Source: Prorocentrum cordatum
Lineage: Eukaryota > Sar > Dinophyceae > Prorocentrales > Prorocentraceae
Assembly: GCA_963575745.1 (NCBI GenBank)
Contig: CAUYUJ010018571.1
Span: 541,475 to 605,474 of the forward strand
Length of the DNA: 64,000 nucleotides
Direction of reading: 5' to 3'
Below are positions 11,160 through 21,099 of this stretch, piece by piece (positions within the stretch are counted from its first letter, which is position 1; every line of letters starts with the position of its first letter). The position numbers and the translations under genes are program-made. The notes beneath the pieces are model-generated. The model saw nothing but the letters and a program-made list of their open reading frames with translations. It made no database searches and was not told the origin of the DNA.

Positions 11160-11320
11160 GGGAGGTAGACTCGGGTGGAAATGCGTCGACCCCCGATCGC
11201 CCACTGATCGCCGATAGGGGCCGTCTATAGCCCGTCCCGCTCAGGAACCTGCGATTTCGGCACCGTGGGCCTATCGCCGATCTATCGGCGACACATCGCC
11301 AATTCTAGCTCGACGCCCCA
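11160..11320. repeat. Dispersed GATCGCC repeat, copy 3
   Basis: It begins near GTAGACTCGGGTGGAAATGC, reads through CGACCCCCGATCGCCCACTG and continues to a CGATCTATCGGCGACACATC dyad near 11277. The next element, the MITE at 11335, begins a few bases downstream. Confidence 0.65.
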
Positions 11321-11334
11321 TCCCGACCCTGCCG

Positions 11335-11489
11335 TTAAGTCGGGCCTGTCCCTCTACACGGGGAAGGTTCAAACATAGTCGAACATGTCGTTTGACGATT
11401 TTTTAAATATTGTTGGCTATGTTGGTGTATTGTTTTACTTTATTTGTTTTCGTCGAAATCACCCTGTAGGAGGACAGGCCCGACTTTAA
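11335..11489. mobile_element. 8-bp-TSD MITE family, copy 2
   Basis: This copy is 155 bp. It begins TTAAGTCGGGCCTGTCCC and ends GGACAGGCCCGACTTTAA. The flanks CCCTGCCG (11327-11334) and CCCTACTG (11490-11497) match at 6 of 8 positions, read here as a decayed target duplication. The core is AT-rich and non-coding. Confidence 0.85.
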
Positions 11490-11599
11490 CCCTACTGTAG
11501 CCCATGCAGGCCTTGCACAGCGTTCACGAGCGAACAGCCAGCGAGGATAGCCGCCCCTCGCGCGGCGCGCGCGGCGCGCGAGGCGTGAAGATGAAGAGC

Positions 11600-11745
11600 A
11601 TCGGGGGGGGCCACGTGCGAGGATCCTCCCCGGGAGGGAAAAAACACGCACAGACACAAGTAATCGTCGATTCCCAGGGAAGTGTGGAATGTGTATTTCT
11701 TGTTGTGTCCCAGGGCCCCTTCACCTCCCTCCCTGCCTCCCCGCC
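11600..11745 (+). repeat. Dispersed repeat shared with 50925-51190
   Basis: ACACGCACAGACACAAGTAA, then TCGTCGATTCCCAGGGAA and TGTGTCCCAGGGCCC, recur in order near 50950-51190, where an 88-bp internal unit has been duplicated. No frame is shared. Confidence 0.6.
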
Positions 11746-12009
11746 TCGATCACGCCCAGCCCGCGGCCTGCAGGGGGGTCCCCATCAAGCGCCGCGTGGC
11801 CTCGGCGTGCTTGCCGCCTCCGGGGCAGGGGCCGAGTGTGGCGCCGCCCCTCGGCATGCCCTCCCCCCCCCTCCGCGCGAGAGGCCGGGGCGGGGGAGAG
11901 CTTTCGATCCGAGGGGCTGCCGAGCTCCGGGTCCTGCGCCTTCCCGAGGCCGGCCTCGGCCTCTCGTCTCGGTGCCCCAGGTCCCTCCTCGCCGCCTCCT
12001 CTGCTTCCC

Positions 12010-12400
12010 CCTGAGGAGGAGGACGAGGAGGAGGCCGAGGAAGACGGCAAAGGGGGCAGGGAGAAGGCAGAGGAGGAGGAGGAGGAGGAGGAGGAGGAGG
12101 AGGAGGAGGAGGAGGAGGAGGAGGAGGAGGAGGCAAGCGAGGTGCGCTTGCCCCATGCCTGACTTCCTAGCCCTCACTCCCAACCCTGCCTGTTGTGCTG
12201 GTTTTTCTCTATCTGCCGACGGGGGTCAGCGGACCTGGGACCCCGAACAAAAACACTACCGTGTTATTATGCGCAGTTAGAAAAAGATAATTGTGCGCGC
12301 TGGAGCAGGAAGTAGCAGATGAGCAGGAGGAGGAGGAGGAGGAGCAGTAGGAGGAAAAGGAGGAGGGGGAGGCGGAGGAGGAGCGCATTGAGGAAGGATG
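12010..12400 (+). repeat. GAG/GGA microsatellite blocks
   Basis: A nearly pure GAG run occupies about 12065-12135 and a mixed GAG/CAG block about 12315-12400. Between them lies about 180 bp of ordinary sequence. Confidence 0.9.
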
Positions 12401-12618
12401 ATGATGAGGACGAGGACTCGGAGCATAAACAACGAGCAGGAGGACCAGGGGAAGGCGAAGGAGGGGAAAGGAGCGGGGCGACAACGACGAGAAAGGATTC
12501 AGATCCAGACTTCGTGGCCCTCGCTAGGGCGAGAGCGCCCAACAGCGGGAGCAGAGCGCCGAGCCTAGAACCGAGACTTCCCTTTGAATGCAGGGCTTGT
12601 TTGAGGCGCAAAACAAAT

Positions 12619-12663
12619 GAAGTAGGTTTAGAGTAGCTCCCGAAGTAGGTCGGCGAAGTAGGT
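12619..12663 (+). repeat. GAAGTAGGT triplet, outer left copy
   Basis: GAAGTAGGT occurs at 12619, 12642 and 12655, spaced 13-23 bp. It is the same motif and orientation as the left arm of the palindromic array at 14022-14293. Confidence 0.7.
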
Positions 12664-14021
12664 CTGCAGCGCGCCTGACAACAGTGGTCGGCGCAGGTAA
12701 CTCGAAGGGAAATGATGGCGAAACCGATTGCCGCGAGAAGCTTTCAGAGGAAAGGAATGCGACACTCATGTGCAAAAGTTGCTTTCCAGGGAAGGTTGTC
12801 GGTAACACAATATCAAAAGTAACTTGTCGAGATCGGGTCAGTAATCATATTTTCCAAACAAGCTTCTCGGGGAAATGCTGGAATGCCGCCGGCAAGGCGC
12901 GGCTTCTGCTAGCAAACCAGCCGAAGTGCGCTGTCTTGGGTTCTTCTGGACTCCTTCGGGGCTTATCTTCAGGCTTCCAAAGTCTTCGGAAGCGCATGGG
13001 CCAAAAGGCCCAAGTCATTTGTGTCTCGTACGATTTGGAAAGATTTCGGCTTCTCGGGGGTGTTATTGGGTGGCTCCGCGGCCACTCGGGGGGCGGTCTC
13101 GGAGCGGTATTTGGGCTTTTTGGAGCATGCGGGAAACAATGTTGATCCTTCTTGGGCTATCTTGAACCATCTGTGAGACCGCGTTGCCTTCTGCGAGGTC
13201 ATGCCGGCTCTATCTGTGACCGTCTCGGGCGCTCCAGCGACCCGCCGCCCCCCACTGCAGGCCCCGGAAGGAGGGGGGGGGGCGCGTCCATCCCCGAAGG
13301 GGAGACTGGGGGTTGTTGGAACAGGAAGCGCTCTAAACCACCTCCGTCCTGAGATCTGGGGGCATTGCGTTTCCCCCTTGGTCTGACCACAGCGGGAAGT
13401 GGGGCATGGAGGGCGGGGCGAGGGCCGCGGGCCCGAGCAAGGGGGAGGGGGGGGGGGCGAGAGGGAGGACCAGGAAGGTTAAGAAGGTCAGAAACGGGAG
13501 GGTGGGGGGCTCCAGAAGGCGGGTAGGGGGGAGGTGGCGTTTCCGGGGGGAGGAGGTGGAGGGAGGCTGGAATAATGAGGGCGCGTGAAAGAGGAGAGGA
13601 GGTGGAGAGAGGTGGGAGGAGGAAAGAGAAACGGAAGGGGAGTGGCGCCTCCGTCGGGCCGGGCCCGGAGGGGCCCCGGGGGGCGGGGGGCGGCCGCATC
13701 AGGTTTGGTTTCTGAAGAACCTAGGGCGCCAGGCGGCGGCCCCCTGCCCGCCAGCGGGGGGGCCGCCAAAAGGCCCTGTCCTGTCGCGGTGCGTTCGCTT
13801 GTCGCCCGACAGCGAAATCGCGCGCTCGATCCTCGACCCTCGGGGGGGGGGAAGACCGCCCCCTTTGGGGGGCTCCCGCCTGTCGGGGGCAACCTACAAG
13901 TGTTTTGGGTTTGTTCACCTTCTGGGGGTACTTCGCAGATTCCTTTTTTGGCGCGCCACCCCCGGGGGCGACTTCTGGGAAAGGCTCGGGCAAGCGTGTG
14001 CTGATGTTTCAAGGAACCGCG
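12664..14021. other. No gene recognised; G- and C-rich runs
   Basis: Long G runs occur near 13270, 13440-13460 and 13840. Frames of 130-190 codons overlap on both strands. The stretch 12690-13150 has a less biased composition (a 153-codon + frame, 12684-13145) but no motif I can name. Confidence 0.35.
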
Positions 14022-14293
14022 CCCCCAAAGTAGGTCGGAAAGTAGGTTTGCAGAATTTGTTTTTGCAAAGTAGGTTCCAAAGAAGGTTTCCGGACTCCAA
14101 AAGTAGGTTTTCGGTAGCGCAAAGTAGGTTTCGGAGGCCTCAAAGTAGGTTTTAGGAGCCTCAAAGTAGGTTTCGGAGGCCTCAAAGTAGGTTTCCTACT
14201 TCAAACCTGCTTCAAACCTACTTCAAACCTACTTCAAACCTACTTCAAACCTACTTCAAACTTACTTCAAACCTATTTCAAACCTACTTCAAA
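14022..14293. repeat. Palindromic GAAGTAGGTT / AACCTACTTC array
   Basis: The left arm (14022-14194) carries eight AAAGTAGGT motifs. The last four are spaced 21-22 bp, separated by TCGGAGGCCTC. At 14195 the orientation flips, and nine 11-bp units CCTACTTCAAA follow without gaps to 14293. The arms are thus complementary in motif but differ in period. Related motifs lie at 12619-12663 in the left-arm orientation and 15365-15420 in the right-arm orientation. Confidence 0.9.
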
Positions 14294-14332
14294 CTGTGTT
14301 CGGAAGCATGGAGGGTCAGGGATTGAAGGTAG

Positions 14333-14700
14333 GAGGATGAGGAGGTGGAGGAGAATGTGGGGGAGGAAGAGGAGGGGAAAGAGGAATGGAGGAGGAGGAG
14401 GAGGTGGATGAGGAGAGTCGGGAGGAGGATGTGGAGGAGGAAGAAGAGGAGGAGGAGGAGGAGGAGGAGGAGGAGAGCCAGGTCGAGGAAACGGAGGGCC
14501 AGGAGGAAGGGGGAACAGGAGAGAGGAGTAGGAGGAAGAGGACCAAGAGGATCCGGAGGATCGGGCGGTGGATGAGGGGCGGATGAAGGGGGGATGAGGG
14601 AGAAAAGGTAGGAACAAGAGGGGGAAACTGAAGAGGAGGAGTAGGAGGAGGAGGAGGAGGAGGAGGAGGAGGGGGAGGAGGAGGATGAGGAGGGGGGGGC
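14333..14700 (+). repeat. Long GGA/GAG purine tract
   Basis: Almost all bases on the + strand are purines. Pure GAG or GGA runs occur at about 14390-14475 and 14637-14690. Leu-, Pro- and Ser-rich minus-strand frames of up to 336 codons (14273-15283) are generated by this tract and are not accepted as genes. Confidence 0.9.
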
Positions 14701-15364
14701 GGGGAGGGCGGGGAGGATCGGGGGCAGGAGGATGAGAACATGGATGTTGCGGCTGATGAGGGGGGGGATGGTGAGGCAAGGGGGGCGATGATGGGAAGCA
14801 TGATGTGATTGATGACGAGTGGCTTTGGGGAGGGCAGAATGACCTGGGGCGGGGCGGCCGTGATAATGAGGGGGGGCCATGGCGTGTCCGAGCCCCGCCG
14901 GGACACGGCATGGGGGTTTTGCTGGGGCGGTGATTGTTGGTGGCGGCCCGGTTTGTCCAGGATGCCTTGAATTGCGTTGTTCGCCGTGCCGGTTGCTGGG
15001 GCTGCCCCAATTGATTTTTGGGCCACCCATTGTTGTGACTGCTTTTCTGGCGGGCCGTGTTTGCGGAGGTTTTCTCCGCAGCCGCTCTCGTTAACTTTCT
15101 ATGTTTAGTGCCCGAGGGTGCATCGCGCGAAAAGTGTCGCGGCCCCTGCCTGAAATGCAGCCCTGGCGCCCTTTCCCTTGCAAGCCTGCTTGGCGAGGTT
15201 GCCGCGGCCGGGGAACGTCCCCGGGTGCACTTGCCAGGGCTACTTTGGCGGATTCGCTTCGCCAACTTAGCTGCCCGCGGCATTTGCGCCGACGCGCTTT
15301 GGCAGACCCAGTAGCGGGGGGCTAAATTCCCGATGACGTGTTTTCCCCGCGCGTTGCACCTTCT
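14701..15364. other. No gene recognised
   Basis: There are G-rich runs to about 14870, then a more balanced segment (14880-15320) with 71-85 codon + strand frames. One Cys-containing frame at 15057-15314 has no motif I recognise. Confidence 0.35.
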
Positions 15365-15420
15365 TCCTGGAACCTACTACGCTTGCGAACCTTTCTCCCG
15401 AACCTACTTTTGAACCGACC
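15365..15420 (-). repeat. AACCTACT motif cluster, outer right copy
   Basis: GGAACCTACTACG, GCGAACCTTTCTCC and CGAACCTACTTTTGAACC carry the GAAGTAGGTT motif on the minus strand, mirroring the + strand cluster at 12619-12663. One more CAACCTACTTT lies at about 15606. Confidence 0.6.
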
Positions 15421-15528
15421 TAAAACATATATCGAAATGTTTTCTGCTCGCCATTGCCCTGCATTGCTGGGGAAGTCTTGGGCCTAGAATGAGGCCCGCG
15501 CGGCAGCGGGAGCACCAGTAGTCGCGCG

Positions 15529-16956
15529 TTGGCCATGGTAGTGGAGGAGGAGGAGGAGGAAGAGGCGGGCAGACGAGGGGAGAAGGGTACTGGAGTTATG
15601 ATGTTCCAACCTACTTTAGCCTTGATCACTGGAAAGAATTTCGAGCACCAGCAAAGTACCGAAACTCTAGGGTGTTCACGTGTCGGGCCCTGGGAGACAC
15701 TCGTCCGACACTGTTTCGATACTGTTTCGACACTGTTTCGACACTTTCCCGGGTACCTGAAATGGGATGGGGTCCTTAAGTACGATGGGAGCAACATATC
15801 TTTTGGAGGGGAAAAGAAGGATATCGAAGAGGTGCAGGAGTGTAACCAGGGTGCCGACTACTTTCGTTGGCCACGTCCTGCTCGACAAGCTTCGAGATGG
15901 CCCCCCAGGGCCCTTGCATCCTTATCGCGCATCCTTATGCTACGGGTTGACTGCAAGCTCTCGCACACATGGGATCAGGTGTACACACCAGGCCGCAGAG
16001 GGCCCCACAGCCAGGCCGTACCGGGCTCCCTGGAGGGAACCTCGCAAGACCTGCCTGGTGCGCGGCCGAAGCTCCGAGTCCGTGATCGAAGCCATCTCTC
16101 CCCACCCCCGACCTTTCGCGACGTGGACCGCGAGGCGCGGGCTGCGCCGCGACCGCACGACCCCGAGCTTCGCGCACAGCTCACCTCGCCAACGCTCCCG
16201 CAGTTGCCGCTGGCGGCTGCTCTCGGCGCGCGCCGCGCTCGCGCGGCCCTCGGAGGCACATCTGAGCGGCTGCACGAGCACTCGGTCGGCGCCCCGCAAC
16301 ACCTGGATACTCGTCCTTCGGTTTTGGTGGAGAACGGCATGGTTCCGAGGCGAAGCGCCCTTGCGGACTGCAGGCCCCGGCCGACCCCTGCTGCCGCGAA
16401 AGGGCTACGTAGGATGTGCAGGACGTGGAGGAAGAACAGAGGGGGGGACGGAGAGGACAGGAAGGAGGATGACAGCGAGGGCACGACAGAGACGAAGAGG
16501 ACGCGGGATGAAGAGAAGAAGGAGGAGCAGGAGCTGGAGGAAGAGCTGGAGGAGCTTGAGGTAGATGAGGGCTCTGCCCTTCCCGCCTTCCCCTGCCCTC
16601 TCCCTCCCGCCCCTTCCTCCACATCCCCCCCCCTTCCTCTTGGACATTCCGCGGGAGCGAAGCGACGACGACGGCCGCGCCGGCGGCACCTCCGCGGCCT
16701 AGGCCACGGCCGCCAGCGAAGGCGGGGAGCCCGAGGGGTCGATGCCACGGGTGCCGACGATGGCGCGCATCAAGAAGGTCGAGTCGTTCGGGCTCTTCCA
16801 CACGGAGGAGGCCCGTTGAGCCCTGCGTGGCGACGGCGCGACGGCGAGGGCATGTTGAAGGTGCCCTTGGCCCAACGTGCCGCCAGTTTTTGGAGCCCCC
16901 GGGGGCCCTCTGGGCCGCGTGATGGGGTGCCCTGGAGGCCGTGGGAGCCTCCTTGA
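15529..16956 (+). other. Unsupported 475-codon open frame
   Basis: It is one of the longest frames in the window, but it starts in a GAG repeat, crosses a second one (about 16480-16570, Glu-rich) and ends in G-rich minisatellite DNA. The middle has an unbiased stretch around residues 30-120 with no family match. Minus-strand frames of 257 and 288 codons overlap it. I judge it a chance frame extended by triplet repeats, though an exon inside 15600-16300 cannot be excluded. Confidence 0.15.
15706..15750 (+). repeat. 11-bp tandem repeat ACACTGTTTCG
   Basis: Four consecutive 11-bp units (ACACTGTTTCG, ATACTGTTTCG, ACACTGTTTCG, ACACTTTCCCG) lie between ordinary sequence. Confidence 0.8.
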
Positions 16957-17673
16957 AAATCCTTGGGGCATCTTGGGCCAGGGGCACTCTTGGAAACACC
17001 CGCGACGAAGACGCCGACCAGGTCACGACAGCGACGACGGCGGCCAATGGCAGCGGCGACGAGGGCGACCGTCGCGGTTATGACGACGGCGGCGAGGGGG
17101 CTCCAAGGGTTAGTGGTTGTCATTTTCGGGCCTGCGGAGGCCGCTAAGGGAGTGAGGCGTGGGGGACACGGGGGCTCGATGGCCGAGGCCTTCAATGTTC
17201 GAGAGTGGGCCAGCGTCCGACGCTCTGTCTATACCCCTGCTGTTGCCCCCCTGTCTGGGCGTCTGGAGAGGTTGTTGTTTACGCTCCCAATCCGCTCCGC
17301 CGCTCGCAGAGTTTTGGGTGCGGGCAGAGCTACCGATAACACGTCGTTCGGGTTTGCGGAGCTCCCCCCAAATACCTCCATCCCCGCCTCCTGGCCTCCT
17401 GCTCGCTTACTGGTTTTAAATTTGTTTGTTTGGATTTCTTGAGGAATTCGGTCCCGAGGGTGCTATCCAGCAGCTCCGCCCCTTTCAGGGGCTAGGTGAA
17501 ATCCGGGATCTTTATCAACGGCCCTCAGACCAACCTGAGGGTGTATGTGACGGAGAAGGAAGGATAAGGGAGACAAGTGATATCTTTGCGCATGGCCTGC
17601 GCGACCTGGAGGGGCCACAGCTGGACGCAACTCGAGCATCTTGTCAGGATGTCGGCATTTGTTATGATCTAGA
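16870..17673 (+). other. Short G-rich minisatellite, then no gene
   Basis: Positions 16880-16990 carry GGGCCCTCTGGGCC/GCATCTTGGGCC variants of the G-rich element. Positions 17000-17060 have a short GACGACGG tract. The rest to 17673 shows no repeat partner or recognised frame. Confidence 0.45.
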
Positions 17674-17877
17674 CCTCCTGGATGGGGTCCGAGTAGATGG
17701 GGTCGGAGGATCGCGCCGCATCGCCGGTGCATCGCCGATGCAGCTCGATGTGGGGCCCGATTTGCTTCACGTCGACCTCGCCGATGCATCGGACGACGAC
17801 GATGCATCGCTGGTGCATTACCGATGTATGGGCGATACGGCGCGATCCTCCGACCCCATCGGACCCCATCCAGGAGG
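17674..17877. mobile_element. Foldback (MITE-like) element, copy 2
   Basis: The outer 17 bases, CCTCCTGGATGGGGTCC, are perfectly complementary to GGACCCCATCCAGGAGG at 17861-17877. The imperfect pairing continues through GGAGGATCGCGCCGCATCGCC. TCTAG occurs just outside both ends (17668-17672 and 17880-17884) and may be a target duplication offset by one to two bases. The partner copy is at 701-904. Confidence 0.8.
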
Positions 17878-17884
17878 CCTCTAG

Positions 17885-18178
17885 TTATGAGCAGACGCGG
17901 TTGGAGGAGCCCCCGGGCTCCCATCGGCACGAGAAACTCACGACGGCAGACCGGCACCGCTGTTCAGCGTTTGGGGGAGCCCGTTTTCGGGCCCCAGGGC
18001 CAGCACAAAAAGCGATCGCGGACGAAGCATGAAACCCGGGTGCGTGCTTGCGTCGAGAGCCCCCGTGCTCCTTGCCGCGAACGATAGTTATCGACATCGG
18101 AGGTCTTGCGATGGAGAGGGGAGTATCAAGGTCACCCGAAGGGGCATGAGAGGGCGACATGAGGTCTGGGGGCGGAGA
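17885..18178. other. Flank of the copia element, no gene
   Basis: A 111-codon + frame crosses in from the foldback element. It has no motif and looks like a chance reading. Confidence 0.35.
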
Positions 18179-18183
18179 GGGGG

Positions 18184-18365
18184 TGCCGATTTCTGTGATG
18201 TGGCTATGAGCTTAACCTCTTCCCGTGCTCCTTCCTCTTTGCCCTGTACTGTGATACATTGGCTCAAGCTAACCAGAGTTATGCATTGGTTCTGGCCTCT
18301 CGGAGAGGAAAAAGGGATCCTTTTCTCATCGTCGTCGTATGCCCTCGAGAAGGGTTCAACACACA
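18184..18365 (+). repeat. Copia 5' LTR
   Basis: It begins TGCCGATTTCTGTG and ends TTCAACACACA. It aligns with 28401-28577 over its whole length apart from a 4-base and two single-base indels. Shared blocks include GAGCTTAACCTCTTCCCGTG, GGCCTCTCGGAGAGGAAAA and CCTCGAGAAGGGTTCAAC. At 182 bp it is short for a 10-kb element. I cannot place a promoter or polyadenylation signal with confidence. Confidence 0.88.
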
Positions 18366-18366
18366 G

Positions 18367-18379
18367 TGGTAGCGGAGCC
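18367..18379 (+). promoter_or_regulatory. Primer binding site, initiator tRNA-Met type
   Basis: TGGTAGCGGAGCC begins one base after the LTR. It is complementary to the CCA-bearing 3' end typical of eukaryotic initiator tRNA-Met, whose complement reads TGGTAGCAGAG in animals (recalled). First-strand synthesis would start here. Confidence 0.8.
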
Positions 18380-18581
18380 GGTCGGCCGCCTGCTGAGGGC
18401 AGCGGCGGCCGGCTCCGGGCATGTGTGCACAATCCCGCGGTTCTCAGGAGGCGCGTGACGGAGAGAGAGAGAGGACGACTCGTTCGAGGAGGTCGCCGGA
18501 GCACCTGGTCTGCCGAAGGGCGACAGCACCGGTCAGGAGAAGGATACTCGCACGACTTCCGCGCAGGAGTTCAGAGTTGTC

Positions 18582-19370
18582 GTGAGGGAGGTGTTCGAGG
18601 AGATGGCTAGCGTCTCCTGGAGAGGATCGTCGTCGAATCGACACGACGGCACGTGGCGACACGACAGCCGGGGCGAGTACAGCTGGAGGGGGCGGGCCGC
18701 GTCTGAGGCCGACTGGCGTACCGGTGCTTCGCAGTTTCGGAATGCCGTTGCGATCGAGAAGACAAAGGACGATGAGCGGGATTGAGGTGACCTCTGGTCT
18801 CGCGGTCGGCGAAAGGAGCGCGCCCGAGCTGACGGACGCGATCGAGAGGCCGATCGAGATCGGGAGAAGAACGCCGACTGGGACGACACTCGGGTAGTCT
18901 GGACCAGCCACGACTGGTCGAGAGGCCACTGGGACTCGGGTGGCCGGTGGTCCAGCGACCGCAAGGGCGACTTCATCAACCCGGAGGCGTGGATGTCGTG
19001 GGCCGACTACAGGAAATGGAAGAGAAAGATAAGCCGATGGATGAACGCCATGGACGCGACCATCTCAAAGAGAGCCGACAGAGTGATGCAGCAGCTGCCC
19101 GTCGATCTTCAACGAAAGCTCGAGCACATGTCCAACGCGGTGTTGGAGAGCTCGGGTGGCGCGGGCGCGATCCTCGCGCACTTGGACGTTTTATCGGGAT
19201 ATCGTCTGGGCGACGAGAGAAGGATGGCAGCGAGAGAGTGGCTCCTTCAGTTCTATCGGCAATCATCGGAATCATTGTGCGACTACACAGCACGCGTGGA
19301 CGCGCAGTTCGATAAGCTCGCAGGTCAAGGGTTACTACCTTTACCAGACACATGGGCAACATGTTCTTAG
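18582..19370 (+). pseudogene. Copia gag, N-terminal part, one in-frame stop
   Basis: One reading frame is open from 18582 (a GTG; the true start is not determined) to 19370, except for a TGA at 18783-18785. The first part is Arg/Asp/Trp-rich with many charged residues. The second part, from DFINPEAWMSWADYRKWKR onward, reads as a helical gag domain with the phrase RLGDERRMAAREWLLQFYRQ. In related elements this protein packages RNA into particles. The frame ends in TAG just after DTWATC, where the continuation moves to another frame at 19352. Confidence 0.72.
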
Positions 19371-20006
19371 AAGAGGGCGCGGCCCTCGGGCCCCAATTTT
19401 TTCATGTCCTTGATCCGCGACGCGGGCGCATGCAGCGCGACCTGCGAGGCCTGCGAGATCTAGATGTGACAAAGAAGGAGACGCTGACTTCCACGAGAGC
19501 AAAAACTACGCTAGAAGTGGAGTCGTTTCAGGACTACACTCCAGGACGCGCGAGAGAGGACAGTCAAGATGTCGAGGGCGGTCTGCTGCAATATGTGGGC
19601 GTGAGGTCGATCAATTCGGAGCACGAGATGACCCCCCTCAGCGCCATCGAGAGCGAGGGCTTTGCATGGGGAAGACGTCCCGGACGTGCTCGCCCAGATC
19701 CAGGGCGAGCGCCGGAAGACGTGGAAGCATAACAGAGAATACAGAGGGCAGCCGATGGTGGATCGCAAGTACTTCCAGAGGCCCCCGCCCGTGCCAGGAA
19801 CCTCCGACGCCAAGCGACAAGTTCGAGACGATGGCAAGCATCGCAGTCAGCGGGGTCTCATTCGCGAGCGCAAGACGCGCCTCGCGACGAGTGAGATCAT
19901 CAAGCGCGCGATGCAGGAAGTGCGCGCAGAAGGGGCACTGGGGCGATGTGCGCCCCAGCCCGCCAGCCCAGAGGCCACGGTCATCGGCGCTCATTTTCCT
20001 GAGTGA
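19352..20006 (+). pseudogene. Copia gag C-terminus with split zinc knuckle
   Basis: The gag sequence continues in a second frame (19352-19732) and then a third (19662-20006), where DVLAQIQGERRKTWKHNREY and ERKTRLATSEIIKRA are clear. The CCHC zinc knuckle is divided by a further frameshift. CRKCAQKGHW is read in the frame of 19666-20304, and the final Cys follows GR in the other frame. At least two single-base shifts lie in 19350-19960. The knuckle normally binds element RNA. Confidence 0.7.
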
Positions 20007-20300
20007 CGGCGGCCGCGACTGCGGTGCGGCGTTCACCACCTTGGAGGAGACCGAGGGGTGGACCGATCAAGCTCGCGAGCAGGTTCGAGAGCGGCCCAGG
20101 CGCCGATGCCTGGCGCTGTGCGCTCGCCCAGATTGTCGCGGACGGCGCAAGAGACGCGCGGCGGCGCGCGGACACCCTGGCACGCGATTGCATGCAGCAT
20201 CTGACCGAGGCCGAGGTCAGCGCTCCGATCGACCAGAAGTCCGAGGACGTTCCGCAGCAGCCGGTGACCGGGCGGCTGCAGGCACCCACCGGCTGGGGCC

Positions 20301-21095
20301 ATGATCGTCGACGCCGCCGCGGGCCAGGGCCTCGTCGGCGAGCCCGCGATGAAGAAGTGGGAGCTCGATCTTCACGAGGAGGGCCGCCGAGTAGTGAGAG
20401 CACCTCCCAGGCGCGAGCAGGCCCGAGGCATAGGCGGCGCGGTGAAGATTTGGCACAGTGCGCTGGCCCCCACAGGGATCGAGCAGCGCATGGGGGCGTT
20501 AGAGATCGACGTTATGAACGCCGAGATCCATCCGCCGATGCCGATCTCTCTCCAGGACCTTTTGGGGCCCAGCATAGATCTTCCCGCGGGCGCTGTTTAT
20601 TTCAAGGAACTGGCATGCGCGACAAACCTGTTCCTTCTTCCTTCTAGACATAGGTTTGTTTTCGCGAATGAGATGACCCCGCCGGACCACTTGGGGTGCC
20701 CAGAGAGCCTCCTGAAGGAATGCCCTCTGCTGAGCCGGGAGTCGTTTCGGGCTGCCCCGAGCGAGAAGTACATGGCGCTCGCCCCCCCCGCTTCCTCAGC
20801 CCCTGCGGAGCCCCGGGCCTCAGTCGAGATGCATGATATTTGTCGCGCCCTGTTCTTCTCTTCTCCTCCTCGGGCGCCCTCTTCCACCGACGCTCTGGAA
20901 ACAGCCCCCGCGTTCCTCGACTCCGAAGACCGCGCGAGAAAGCGAGATGACGACATGAACAACGACGAAATGCCCCGATTCAGAATATTGGGTTCTTCTT
21001 GGCAATGTTTTGAGACGCGTTCATCTGGTTCCCCGAGGTCAGCTATGTTCACCTCGAGGTTTTCAAGACCTCCCACATCCCTTTGCGTTCTATAG
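20301..21095 (+). pseudogene. Copia aspartic protease region
   Basis: IVDAAAGQGLVG occupies the position of the retropepsin Asp motif, and the usual Thr/Ser after Asp is Ala here. GIGGAVKIWHSALAPTGIEQ and PSIDLPAGAVYFKEL follow and match the layout of the protease domain in this group of elements as I recall it. The family's role is to cut the Gag-Pol polyprotein. After about residue 110 the frame enters unrelated linker sequence and stops at 21095. The loss of the Thr and the surrounding frame breaks argue against activity. Confidence 0.6.
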
Positions 21096-21099
21096 GTCC

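Noticed and set aside
14273-15283. 336-codon minus-strand frame
   Set aside because: It is the translation of a GGA/GAG tract on the opposite strand (Pro/Ser/Leu runs).
15529-16956. 475-codon frame as a conserved gene
   Set aside because: Its start and much of its length come from GAG tracts and G-rich minisatellite, and longer minus-strand frames overlap it.
18261-18270. TTGGCTCAAG in the 5' LTR, the last ten bases of the spliced leader
   Set aside because: The 3' LTR lacks it (GCTGGCTCCAAG) and a 10-mer match in 64 kb is not surprising.
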